In this document: piece after piece, positions 1 to 7,619 of the stretch
Position numbering within the stretch: the stretch's first letter is position 1
Layout: each line of letters starts with the position of its first letter
Assembly: GCA_964487545.1 (NCBI GenBank)
Contig: CAZARI010000005.1
Span: forward strand, 1-64,000
Length of the DNA: 64,000 bases
Direction of reading: 5' to 3'
Origin: SKUL01 sp964487545
GTDB lineage: Bacteria > Bacteroidota > Bacteroidia > Flavobacteriales_D > SKUL01
Program-made: the position numbers and the translations under genes
The notes under the pieces: model-generated
The model's input: only the letters and a program-made list of their open reading frames with translations
Databases searched by the model: none
What the model was told of the DNA's origin: nothing

Positions 1-93
1 GTTGTAGGCTATGAAAATCAGACCCACATCGGCAGCAGCATGGCGGATGTGCTTTCCACAATACGACCATCTGTACCAGTGTTGTTTTTGTAG
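1..93 (+). CDS. 3' end of an unidentified gene (partial)
   Basis: Frame 1 is open from the window edge to a TAG at 91-93 and would encode about 30 residues ending PVLFL. No family is recognised from so short a tail. It may be the 3' end of a gene upstream of the window. The following 150 bases up to the gpsA start contain no feature that I can name. Confidence 0.25.
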   Translation, partial: VVGYENQTHIGSSMADVLSTIRPSVPVLFL

Positions 94-244
94 ACATCCG
101 ATTAAATTAAAAACACATCCACAATTAAGGTGTGCTGCAAGAATTAGCTCCTTTTCAGCCAATGTGTATTTTTGCTCCGGTGAGTGAAGATGAAAATATA
201 GCGGCAGCTTAACAAACCACGCGCTGCTTAACGGGCTAAAAGGA

Positions 245-379
245 ATGAGCAAGAACTTGAATATATCGGTAATTGGCGGCGGAAGCTGGGCCACGGCTTT
301 GGTGAAAATGCTCACCGAAAACGTGGATGAGGTGACCTGGTGGATGCGCAGCGATAGCAAAATAACCTACCTGAACTGA
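245..379 (+). pseudogene. gpsA: gpsA fragment: N-terminus of glycerol-3-phosphate dehydrogenase, truncated
   Basis: The ATG at 245 opens a 44-codon frame that matches the N-terminus of NAD(P)-dependent glycerol-3-phosphate dehydrogenase: the Rossmann motif ISVIGGGSWATAL at residues 6-18, then VTWWMR at 30-35. A full GpsA has about 330 residues; here the homology stops near residue 40 and the frame ends at 377-379. The sequence then continues in another frame as an IstB-like ATPase, so the rest of the gene has been lost or moved. GpsA makes sn-glycerol-3-phosphate for phospholipids and is normally essential, so an intact copy should exist elsewhere. This is a remnant or a rearrangement joint, not a functional gene. 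Confidence 0.7.
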
Positions 380-799
380 GTTTTATTACCAAAAGTGAAA
401 ACATCATTATCACAGGACCATCGGGGGTAGGTAAAAGTTACCTTGAACAAGCACTCCGATATCAGGCCTGCTTCTTTGAAATCAAGGTACAATACAGTAC
501 TACAGCCCGCTTGTTTAACCGACTTAAACTCTCCAAAGTGGACGGTACTTACTTAAAGGAAATACAAAAACTGAATAAGACAAAGTTGCTAATCCTTGAC
601 GACTTTGGCCTTCAGGCCTTTGACAACTTTGCTTCGGGAAACGCTCATGGACATTATCGATGAGCGCTTTGGTAATACCTCTACCATCATCTCATCACAA
701 CTACCAGTATCCACATGGTACGAGGTTATAGGAGAAAGTACTATTGCCAAGGCTATTTTAGACCGACTTGTAAACTCATCACACAGGATAGACCGGTGA
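358..799 (+). pseudogene. istB: IS21-family istB remnant (transposition helper ATPase), truncated and frameshifted
   Basis: From about 364 one frame reads an IstB/DnaC-like AAA+ ATPase: SFITKSENIIITGPSGVGKS (Walker A) near 382-441, and KLLILDDFGLQAFD (Walker B) near 583-624. After that the homology moves to another frame, reading ETLMDIIDERFGNTST and then SSQLPVSTWYEVIGES up to a stop at 797-799. The N-terminal DNA-binding part of IstB, the istA transposase and any recognisable terminal repeats are missing. IstB normally helps the IS21 transposase assemble on DNA. Here it is 5' truncated, with at least one frameshift near 620-645, and it directly abuts the gpsA fragment. I infer an old IS21 insertion followed by deletion. 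Confidence 0.8.
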
Positions 800-950
800 G
801 TTAAATTTTTGTGTTATTTTAGAAGTACGTTCTTTTCGAGAAATACCTCCACAACAGGTGCAACAAATGCACGGTGACTTATTTGCCAAAATCACCCGAT
901 TAAAACGCTAATAAAAGCACACATTTAACCACTAAAATACCAACAAAAAA

Positions 951-1706
951 ATGAAACGATTAGAAAACAAAGTGGCCATCATTACCGGTTCGGCAATGGG
1001 CATGGGAAAAGAAACCGCTAAACTCTTTGCAGAAGAAGGCGCAAAAGTAATTGTCGCCGATTTTAACGTAGAGGCAGGGCAAGATGTGGTTGATGAAATA
1101 ACCGCAGCCGGTGGAACCGCCACGTTTTGCAAAGTCGATATTTCTGACTCAGCCCAAGTTCAAGACATGATCGAATTCACAGTCAAAACCTACGGGCGCC
1201 TGGACTGTGCAGTTAATAACGCAGCCCTACGACCCGACAACAACTCCTTTGCAGAACTGGATGAAGAGTACTGGGATCGCCTGCAGGCCGTTGACCTCAA
1301 GGGTACAGCGCTGTGTATGAAATACGAAATCCGACAAATGGAATCGCAAGGCGGTGGAGTCATCGTCAACATCTCCTCCATAAACGCGTTCAAACCAACA
1401 CTCGGAAATCCCGCATACCAAGCCTTTAAACACGGCGTAGAAGGCCTGACCAAAGCAGCAGCATTCGAGTACGGTGTAAAAAACATTCGCATTAACTCCG
1501 TTGCGCCCGGAGCCATCCGAACACCCATGCTATCCGAAGCCATGAAAGGCTACGACGAAAAAGACCTCATTCCTACCATGAGTCTGGTCGGTCGTCTTGG
1601 CGAGCCGCGCGAAGTGGCGTACGGATCCTTATTCCTCTGTTCTGACGAAGCCAGCTACGTTCATGGAACCGTTTTGCACGTTGGCGGCGGTTTCGAACTG
1701 TTGTAA
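951..1706 (+). CDS. SDR family NAD(P)-dependent oxidoreductase
   Basis: This is a classical short-chain dehydrogenase/reductase of 251 residues, the usual length. The cofactor glycine motif TGSAMGMG is at residues 12-19, the NNAA motif at 89-92, and the catalytic Ser142/143, Tyr156 and Lys160 (YQAFK) are all present, so the enzyme should be active. An acidic residue, Asp37 (VADFN), at the end of the second strand favours NAD over NADP by the general rule for this family. The best overall resemblance is to glucose-1-dehydrogenase or 3-oxoacyl-reductase-like SDRs, but the substrate cannot be told. It stands alone on the plus strand between the IS21 scar and the cardiolipin synthase. Confidence 0.9.
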   Translation: MKRLENKVAIITGSAMGMGKETAKLFAEEGAKVIVADFNVEAGQDVVDEITAAGGTATFCKVDISDSAQVQDMIEFTVKTYGRLDCAVNNAALRPDNNSFAELDEEYWDRLQAVDLKGTALCMKYEIRQMESQGGGVIVNISSINAFKPTLGNPAYQAFKHGVEGLTKAAAFEYGVKNIRINSVAPGAIRTPMLSEAMKGYDEKDLIPTMSLVGRLGEPREVAYGSLFLCSDEASYVHGTVLHVGGGFELL

Positions 1707-1779
1707 ATCTCCAAATGAATGCATAGCGCTTTTGCGGCCATGGCAAGTTGCCATTAGAATTATTCTATACTTTTAGACG

Positions 1780-3285
1780 GTGTCCGTTGCGGACAGTCAA
1801 CCCAACCGAATGAAAGTATTTGACGGCAATTCACTCTGGATTTTTGTTGCACAGGTCGCTTATATCCTTCTGCTGGTTTTTACCTGTGCCCGCATTCTGA
1901 TCGACACCCGCTCGGTGAGCAAAACCCTGGCCTGGTTGCTGGCAGTGCTGTATATTCCCCTGGCTGGAATCGTACTCTACTTTTCTATCGGCGTCAATTA
2001 CCGAAAACGAAAAATCTACAACAAGAAACTCGAAATTGATACCGCGCTCAAAGCGCAATTAAAACACGTGCTTCAACACAACCGCACGCAGCTCGAAGCG
2101 CTTCAGTTGTCGGTTATTGAGTCGAATAGGAAATTGATTCATCTCATTTCTGGCCAAAAAACCGGAAACAATCCGGTGTTGCCCAACAGTGTGTTGCGGC
2201 CTGTTCAGAACGGCGAAGAGCTGTTTCCCATCATGCTCCACGCCCTGTCCCAAGCCCAATCGCATATCCACCTGGAATATTACATCTACGAAAACGACCG
2301 CATCGGCAACAAAATCAAAGAGGCACTGATTGAAAGGGCGCAAAATGGGGTAGAAGTGCGCATGATATTCGACGGCTTTGGAAGTCGCTCCTTGCGAAAG
2401 TCAATGGTGGATGAACTGTGCAGCGCCGGAGTGCAAGTCTTCCCTTTTCACCGGGTTAGGTTTCCTTTTCTGGCCAACCGGCTCAATTATCGCAATCACC
2501 GAAAAATTGTGGTCATCGACGGCAAAACTGCTTTCACCGGCGGAATCAATATCTCCGATCGGTATATCAATTCACCGGAAACACCGGGCTATTGGCGCGA
2601 TACTCACCTGATGATTCAGGGCTTGTCCGTCCTTTCGCTGCAGCGGGTGTTTTTGTCTGATTGGAATTTTTGTTCCAATGAAAACCTATCCATCAGCGCG
2701 CGTTATTTTCCGCTTGACCAACCCCTCAGCAAACATCCGATACTTGCCCAGATGGTACCCGACGGGCCCGACTCCGATCTGCCGAATACCCTGTTTACCA
2801 TAAACACGGCCATTCAGTCATCAAGGCAGGAAATTATGATGGCAACGCCTTACTTCATTCCCGACATCACGCTCAAAGAAAACCTGATCCTGGCTGCACT
2901 CAGCGGTGTACAGGTCAAATTACTGATTCCTGAAAAGGCGGATTCCCGTCTGGTGAGTCTGGCTACCCGTTCTTACTTCACAGAATTACTCGATGCCGGA
3001 GTGGAAATCTACCTGTACACCAAAGGATTTTTGCACGCCAAAACCTTTGTGATCGACCGAAAACTGGCCTCCATCGGAACGGCCAATCTCGACCTGCGCA
3101 GTTTTGACCTGAATTTCGAAGTGATGGCACTGATTTACGATCAGAAGGTTGCCGAATCAATGGCCAATACTTTCTACAACGATCTGAAGTCTGCAAAACG
3201 AATTAACAGCGATGAGTGGAATCGGCGTTCCCCGTTGATTCGATTTGTAGAACGCGTGGTACGGCTGTTTTCTCCACTGATGTAA
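1780..3285 (+). CDS. cls: Cardiolipin synthase (phospholipase D family)
   Basis: A membrane-bound cardiolipin synthase that would condense two phosphatidylglycerols. The N-terminus has two hydrophobic helices (about residues 18-40 and 50-72), as in bacterial Cls. Two HKD motifs follow: H240-R-K242 with D247 and H419-A-K421 with D426, each followed by the usual glycine/serine-rich stretch (TGGINISDRY and IGTANLDLRS). The length of about 500 is typical. The first in-frame start is GTG at 1780; ATG at 1810 (MKVFDGNS) is an equally possible start and would remove ten non-conserved residues. It lies 105 bases upstream of a membrane ATPase operon, but a promoter-like sequence sits between them. Confidence 0.9.
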   Translation: MSVADSQPNRMKVFDGNSLWIFVAQVAYILLLVFTCARILIDTRSVSKTLAWLLAVLYIPLAGIVLYFSIGVNYRKRKIYNKKLEIDTALKAQLKHVLQHNRTQLEALQLSVIESNRKLIHLISGQKTGNNPVLPNSVLRPVQNGEELFPIMLHALSQAQSHIHLEYYIYENDRIGNKIKEALIERAQNGVEVRMIFDGFGSRSLRKSMVDELCSAGVQVFPFHRVRFPFLANRLNYRNHRKIVVIDGKTAFTGGINISDRYINSPETPGYWRDTHLMIQGLSVLSLQRVFLSDWNFCSNENLSISARYFPLDQPLSKHPILAQMVPDGPDSDLPNTLFTINTAIQSSRQEIMMATPYFIPDITLKENLILAALSGVQVKLLIPEKADSRLVSLATRSYFTELLDAGVEIYLYTKGFLHAKTFVIDRKLASIGTANLDLRSFDLNFEVMALIYDQKVAESMANTFYNDLKSAKRINSDEWNRRSPLIRFVERVVRLFSPLM

Positions 3286-3311
3286 GTTCGGAGGCCGACG
3301 TGGTTTCTCAG

Positions 3312-3339
3312 TTGAAAGCGCAATCATTTTGTATCTTTA
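3312..3339 (+). promoter_or_regulatory. Candidate promoter of the N-ATPase operon
   Basis: The gap between cls and atpD holds TTGA at 3312-3315 and TATCTTTA at 3332-3339, separated by 16 bases. This is one base from the Bacteroidota -7 consensus TAnnTTTG, and TTG is the usual -33 core. The predicted start of transcription near 3345 leaves a leader of about 45 bases before the atpD ATG. Sequence match only. Confidence 0.4.
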
Positions 3340-3390
3340 AGAACTAAATTCACCACTTCAGATTGATGTGCAAATCAACCCGAAAAAATA

Positions 3391-4794
3391 ATGGCCAAGG
3401 AAACAAATGAACCTCCGGTCGGCAGGGTGGTCGCTGTAAGGGGGAGCGTTGTCGATCTTAGTTTTGAGCAAGACCTTCCTCCAATTAACACCGTAGTAAA
3501 AACCGGAAAGCACCTGGAGATTGTGCTCGAAGTGCACATGCAGCTCGACAACCGACACGTGCGGTGCATTGCCCTCAACCCGACACAAGGTTTGGAACGG
3601 GGTATGAAAGCGATTTCCACCAATGGGCCGTTAACCGTTCCGGTCGGTCCAGAAACACTGGGGCACATGTTTGATGTTTTTGGAAACACGCTCGATGGGT
3701 TCGATTTGCCCTCCGCGATGGAACGGCGAAGCATTCACAACCAGCCGCCACCGCTTACCGCACGATCAACCACCTCGCAGGTTTTTGAAACGGGAATAAA
3801 AGCCATCGACGTACTGGTGCCGCTCGAACGTGGCGGAAAGGCCGGATTATTTGGTGGCGCAGGTGTCGGGAAAACGGTGTTGCTCACAGAGCTGATCCAC
3901 AACATGGTGAAAAATCATCACGGAGTGAGTATGTTTTGCGGCATCGGGGAGCGCAGCAGAGAAGGGCTCGAGCTGTATCAGGAAATGACCGAAGCCGGCG
4001 TTTTGCAGGATATGGTGATGCTTTTCGGACAAATGAATGAACTTCCCGGAGCGCGATTTCGTGTGGGACATTCCGCCCTTACCATGGCAGAATATTTTCG
4101 CGATGACCAACAAAAGGACGTGTTGCTGCTGATAGACAATGTTTTTCGATTTATCCAGGCGGGAATGGAGGTCTCCGGTTTGCTTGGACAAATGCCGTCG
4201 CGCCTCGGATATCAACCCACCATGAGCACCGAATTATCGCAACTCGAAGAACGCATCGCCAATACCAGAACGGGCGCCATCACTTCCATTCAAGCGGTGT
4301 ATGTTCCCGCCGACGACCTGACCGACCCCGCCGCGGTGCATACCTTTTCACACCTTTCGGCCACCATCACCTTGTCGCGAAAACGGGCCAGCGAAGGCAT
4401 GTATCCCGCCATCGACCTGCTGCAATCGGGGTCTAAAATGGCCACGCCGGTCATTATTGGCCAACGTCATTACAATATTGCGCAGTCCATCCGGCAAACG
4501 CTGGCAGAGTATGATGAACTCAAAGATATTATCGCCATGCTGGGCGTGGAGCAATTGTCGCTGAAAGATCAGAAAATCGTTAGTCGGGCTCGTCGGCTGG
4601 AGCGTTTCCTGACACAGCCCTTTTTTACTACCGAACAATTTTCGCAATACAAAGGAAAAAATGTGCGTCTGAAGGATGCATTAGACGGTTGCGAACGCAT
4701 ATTAAATGATGAGTTTAACGAATATCCGGAGCGTTATTTCTATATGATTGGCACCATAGACGAAGTAACGGCCCGAGCAAAGGCAAATTCCTGA
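3391..4794 (+). CDS. atpD: N-type ATPase (F1) subunit beta
   Basis: Catalytic beta subunit of a rotary F-type ATPase. The P-loop GGAGVGKT spans residues 155-162, with Lys161, and the catalytic glutamate in GERSREG is Glu187. The sequence DNVFRFIQAG and the segment GYQPTMSTELSQLEERI follow as in all beta subunits. The DELSEED lever is degenerate here (VEQLSLKD). It is the first gene of atpDCQRBEFAG, the order that defines the N-ATPases, a laterally spread second ATPase; the housekeeping F-ATPase has a different gene order and is not in this window. The length of 467 is normal. atpC starts three bases after the stop. Confidence 0.95.
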   Translation: MAKETNEPPVGRVVAVRGSVVDLSFEQDLPPINTVVKTGKHLEIVLEVHMQLDNRHVRCIALNPTQGLERGMKAISTNGPLTVPVGPETLGHMFDVFGNTLDGFDLPSAMERRSIHNQPPPLTARSTTSQVFETGIKAIDVLVPLERGGKAGLFGGAGVGKTVLLTELIHNMVKNHHGVSMFCGIGERSREGLELYQEMTEAGVLQDMVMLFGQMNELPGARFRVGHSALTMAEYFRDDQQKDVLLLIDNVFRFIQAGMEVSGLLGQMPSRLGYQPTMSTELSQLEERIANTRTGAITSIQAVYVPADDLTDPAAVHTFSHLSATITLSRKRASEGMYPAIDLLQSGSKMATPVIIGQRHYNIAQSIRQTLAEYDELKDIIAMLGVEQLSLKDQKIVSRARRLERFLTQPFFTTEQFSQYKGKNVRLKDALDGCERILNDEFNEYPERYFYMIGTIDEVTARAKANS

Positions 4795-4797
4795 GCC

Positions 4798-5199
4798 ATG
4801 GAAACCAACTTGATGAAGCTTAAAATTTCGCTTCCATACGGCGTATTTGCCGACCTGAAAGATGTAAAAAAAATAGTGGTGGAAACCACTGCCGGATCTT
4901 ACGGTATTTTACCGCGACGACTCGATTGCACAGCCGCATTGGTCACCGGAATTTTGACCTACGAATCCGTAAGTCAAGGCGAAAGATATATTGCCATTAA
5001 CGATGGAATTTTGATCAAAGCCGGAAATCAGGTGATGGTATCCGTACGCCATGCCATCGGAAATGCACCCCCCGGAAAGCTCAAAGCAATGGTAGAAAAG
5101 GAAATGCTCCAATTGGACGAATTGGAAATGAATGCGCGAAATGTGATGGCCAAACTGGAAACCGGATTTTTGCGGAACTTTCAAAAATTGAGAAAATAG
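4798..5199 (+). CDS. atpC: N-type ATPase (F1) subunit epsilon
   Basis: Central-stalk epsilon subunit of 133 residues. The N-terminal beta-sandwich is recognisable by LKISLPYGVF at the start, ETTAGSYGILPRRLDCTAAL (around residues 29-48) and YIAINDGILIKAGNQVMV. The C-terminal helical hairpin is short and ends in FLRNFQKLRK. Epsilon couples gamma to the c ring and can inhibit hydrolysis in other enzymes; that role is not shown here. The ATG at 4798 lies three bases after the atpD stop. Confidence 0.85.
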   Translation: METNLMKLKISLPYGVFADLKDVKKIVVETTAGSYGILPRRLDCTAALVTGILTYESVSQGERYIAINDGILIKAGNQVMVSVRHAIGNAPPGKLKAMVEKEMLQLDELEMNARNVMAKLETGFLRNFQKLRK

Positions 5200-5201
5200 A
5201 C

Positions 5202-5522
5202 GTGAATACTGATCCCTCCGATAAGCATCCATCTTTTGAAAAGATTATCGCCGAAAAGGAAAAGCGAAAGTTGGCCCATAAGCGCGATAAAACCAGCGTT
5301 TGGATGGGGTTCAGTGTGTTTGGCATGGTGGGGTGGTCGGTGGCGGTGCCTACCATTATCGGTGCGGCATTGGGAATTTGGCTCGACAAAAAGTACGATC
5401 ATGATTTTTCATGGACGTTGAGCCTGCTGGTAGGTGGGTTGCTGCTCGGGTGCCTGATTGCATGGAATTGGGTTCAGAATGAAAATAAAGACATTCAAAA
5501 GCAAAACGAAGATGCAAATTAG
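5202..5522 (+). CDS. atpQ: N-ATPase accessory membrane protein AtpQ (AtpI/AtpZ-like)
   Basis: A 106-residue protein with a charged N-terminus (EKIIAEKEKRKLAHKRDKTS) and two membrane helices, about residues 41-61 and 69-90, separated by GIWLDKKYDHDFSW. The Gly-rich first helix and the LDKK loop are those of the AtpI/AtpZ family, which helps assemble c rings in other ATPases. In N-ATPase operons this third gene is called atpQ. The start is GTG at 5202, two bases after the atpC stop; ATG codons further inside would cut off the conserved N-terminal charged part. Confidence 0.8.
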   Translation: MNTDPSDKHPSFEKIIAEKEKRKLAHKRDKTSVWMGFSVFGMVGWSVAVPTIIGAALGIWLDKKYDHDFSWTLSLLVGGLLLGCLIAWNWVQNENKDIQKQNEDAN

Positions 5523-5835
5523 TGAAATCATTGACCTGCTGCTTGCGCTGCTCGCTGGTATGACACTGGGATTGGTTTTTTTTGGTGGACTCTGGCTCAC
5601 AGTGCGAAAAGGACTGCAATTCAAAAACAGCGCGGTGTTCATTTTTATGGCCAGTTTGCTCGTGAGAACAGCAATTGTTGTGTTGGGCTTTTATTACGTT
5701 GCAGCCGGTAGCTGGCAAAAAATGCTTCTTTGCCTTGCTGGATTTTTAATTGCGCGGGTGGTCATTGTCCGACAACAAAATAAGCAGCAGCCAATAGAAA
5801 CCACCGTTGTAAAGCCCGAAAGCAATGAGAATTAG
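5512..5835 (+). CDS. atpR: N-ATPase-specific membrane protein AtpR
   Basis: A small three-helix membrane protein found only in N-ATPase operons, directly after atpQ. From the ATG at 5512 it has 107 residues: helices at about 3-26, 39-62 and 66-82. Arginines lie at or inside helix ends (LTVRKG, LLVRTAIVV, IARVVIVR), which agrees with the proposal that AtpR contacts the acidic c subunit. I chose 5512 because MQISEIIDLLLALLAG begins with the first helix and the 11-base overlap with atpQ equals that between atpR and atpB. The same frame extends upstream to 5458, but only through basic residues and a TTG. Confidence 0.8.
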   Translation: MQISEIIDLLLALLAGMTLGLVFFGGLWLTVRKGLQFKNSAVFIFMASLLVRTAIVVLGFYYVAAGSWQKMLLCLAGFLIARVVIVRQQNKQQPIETTVVKPESNEN

Positions 5836-6535
5836 TCCTGATCAAAAAATCTTTTGGGAATATGGGGTCATCAATTTGAATCTCACCATCGTCACCACAT
5901 GGGCCATTATGGTTGTATTGGTCGTGAGCGCGTGGCTCATTACCCGAAACATCAAACCTGATATTAAACGGTCGCGCTGGCAAAATGTGCTCGAGATGTT
6001 GATTTTGCTCATAAGCGATCAGATTAAAGAGGTGGGCATCAAAAAGCCGAGAAAATACCTGGCCTATATCGGAACGCTGTTTTTGTTTATCGCTGTGTCA
6101 AGCCTGCTATCTATTGTCCCATGGTTTGAGTCGCCCACCGGTTCGCTTTCCACCACTGCCGCACTGGCGCTGTCGGTATTTGTTTCGGTGCCCTTGTTCG
6201 GAATGGTAGAAAAAGGCGTTGTTCACTATTTGCGCGCTTATATTGAGCCGAGCATTTTTTTGCTTCCCCTGAATATCATTAGCGACGTATCCCGAACCCT
6301 AGCTTTAGCGATCAGGCTGTTTGGAAATACGATGAGCGGCGGATTGATTGCGAGTATATTAATCTCACTGGCTCCGTTTTTTTTCCCGTTGATTATGGAC
6401 GTGTTGGGATTGCTCACAGGGATCATTCAATCCTATATTTTTGCCATATTAGCAACAGTTTTTATCGCTGCCGCCACCCAAAACGAAGAAAGAAAAACTG
6501 CAAAACCCGATCTGATAGCAAAACCCGAAAACTGA
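5825..6535 (+). CDS. atpB: N-type ATPase (Fo) subunit a
   Basis: The stator channel subunit of 236 residues with about five or six hydrophobic helices. The essential arginine of the ion path is Arg164 in LALAIRLFGNTMSGG, and the C-terminal helix has the usual GIIQSYIFAILATVFIAAA. The PWFESPTGSLSTTAALAL stretch near residues 99-116 is also typical. It overlaps atpR by 11 bases. Together with the c ring it should move Na+ or H+; the ion is not decided by this subunit. Confidence 0.93.
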   Translation: MRISPDQKIFWEYGVINLNLTIVTTWAIMVVLVVSAWLITRNIKPDIKRSRWQNVLEMLILLISDQIKEVGIKKPRKYLAYIGTLFLFIAVSSLLSIVPWFESPTGSLSTTAALALSVFVSVPLFGMVEKGVVHYLRAYIEPSIFLLPLNIISDVSRTLALAIRLFGNTMSGGLIASILISLAPFFFPLIMDVLGLLTGIIQSYIFAILATVFIAAATQNEERKTAKPDLIAKPEN

Positions 6536-6593
6536 TTTGGTTTCCAGTCGAATGAAATAAAAAATAACAAGCTAATTTTAAAACTCAAAAAAT

Positions 6594-6863
6594 ATGGATA
6601 GTGTAACTATTATCGGACTGGTCTCAATCATTACTGCCGGATTTACGATGGCCATTGGCGGAATGGTGCCTTCGCATGCCGAGGGCAAGGCGGTGGTGAA
6701 AGCCCTGGAGTCGATTGCCCAACAACCCGACGCCTCATCAACCATTTCAAGAACATTGTTTGTAGGATTGGCCATGGTAGAAACTTCGTTGATTTATTGC
6801 TTTGTTTTATCCATGATTCTCGTTTTTGCCAATCCTTTTTGGAATCATTTTATTGGCTTGTAG
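6594..6863 (+). CDS. atpE: N-type ATPase (Fo) subunit c with two ion-site carboxylates
   Basis: The rotor-ring proteolipid, 89 residues in a two-helix hairpin with the polar loop ESIAQQPDAS. Aligning by the loop with the Ilyobacter tartaricus Na+ c subunit puts Glu30 (SHAEGKAV) at the Gln32 position and Glu63 (MVETSLIY) at the Glu65 position. Thr64, Ser65 and Tyr68 match the remaining Na+ ligand positions 66, 67 and 70. Two glutamates per site are known from N-ATPase and Fusobacterium rings. Known members of this type have been reported both as Na+ and as H+ binders, so the ion here is open. It sits 58 bases after atpB and four before atpF. Confidence 0.95.
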   Translation: MDSVTIIGLVSIITAGFTMAIGGMVPSHAEGKAVVKALESIAQQPDASSTISRTLFVGLAMVETSLIYCFVLSMILVFANPFWNHFIGL

Positions 6864-6866
6864 CGC

Positions 6867-7607
6867 ATGGAAATCGATTGGTTTACAGTGGTAGCACAGT
6901 TGGTCAACTTTTTAATTCTGGTTTGGCTGTTGAAGCGATTTCTATACAAACCGGTTTTGAATGCCATTGACGAACGCGAAAAGAAAATTGCCACCCAACT
7001 GCAGGATGCCGAATCGAAAAAAGAAGAAGCCCGAATGGAACGGCAGCAGTATCGCCAGAAAAACGAAGCATTCGACCACGAACACGCCGCAAAGCTCGAA
7101 GAAGCCCGCCAGCGCGTGGAGTCCGAAAAGCAAAAACGCTACGATGAAGCCCGGCAGGAATCTTCCGATTTAAGACTAAAGCTGGAAGAATCGCTCAGAC
7201 AACAGCAACATGAACTGCAGGATTCACTAAAGCGAAGGGCGAAAGAAGCGGTATTTGATATCGCCAGAAAAGCGCTCTCCGATCTGGCCAATGCCGAATT
7301 GGAAACTCAGGTGGTGAATGTTTTTATTGAAAAAATACAGCAGCTCAACCCGAGCGAAAACGCAAAACTCATCAAGGCGCTCGAAACAAAAGGCGAGGCC
7401 GTTCACATTAAGAGCGTGTTCCAAATGGATGAGCAGACCCGCGGCAGAATCGAACAAACCGTAAATGAAATTACCGGTCAGCAAAGTCGTTTTGAATACG
7501 AAATTCAACCCGAACTGCTCACTGGAATCAGGTTAGAAACCCCCAATTTTCAGTTATCCTGGAGCATCGAGTCCTATCTGGAAACATTAAAAATGGAAAG
7601 CCTTTAG
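6867..7607 (+). CDS. atpF: N-type ATPase subunit b with delta-like C-terminus
   Basis: Peripheral stalk subunit. One N-terminal membrane helix (about residues 5-23, WFTVVAQLVNFLILVWLLK) is followed by a long charged coiled coil (about 30-140) and a globular tail. At 246 residues it is about 90 longer than a usual b subunit. The tail contains the segment ELLTGIRLETPNFQLSWSIESYLETL (about 214-239), whose pattern resembles the C-terminal end of the delta (OSCP) subunit. No separate atpH exists in the operon, so the tail probably replaces delta in binding F1. That is my inference. Confidence 0.9.
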   Translation: MEIDWFTVVAQLVNFLILVWLLKRFLYKPVLNAIDEREKKIATQLQDAESKKEEARMERQQYRQKNEAFDHEHAAKLEEARQRVESEKQKRYDEARQESSDLRLKLEESLRQQQHELQDSLKRRAKEAVFDIARKALSDLANAELETQVVNVFIEKIQQLNPSENAKLIKALETKGEAVHIKSVFQMDEQTRGRIEQTVNEITGQQSRFEYEIQPELLTGIRLETPNFQLSWSIESYLETLKMESL

Positions 7608-7619
7608 CGATTTAAAAAC

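Noticed and set aside
800..911. Short frame ending QQMHGDLFAKITRLKR just before the SDR gene
   Set aside because: The frame has no clear start after the istB remnant and matches no family known to me; it may be the tail of a lost gene, but the support is too thin to annotate.
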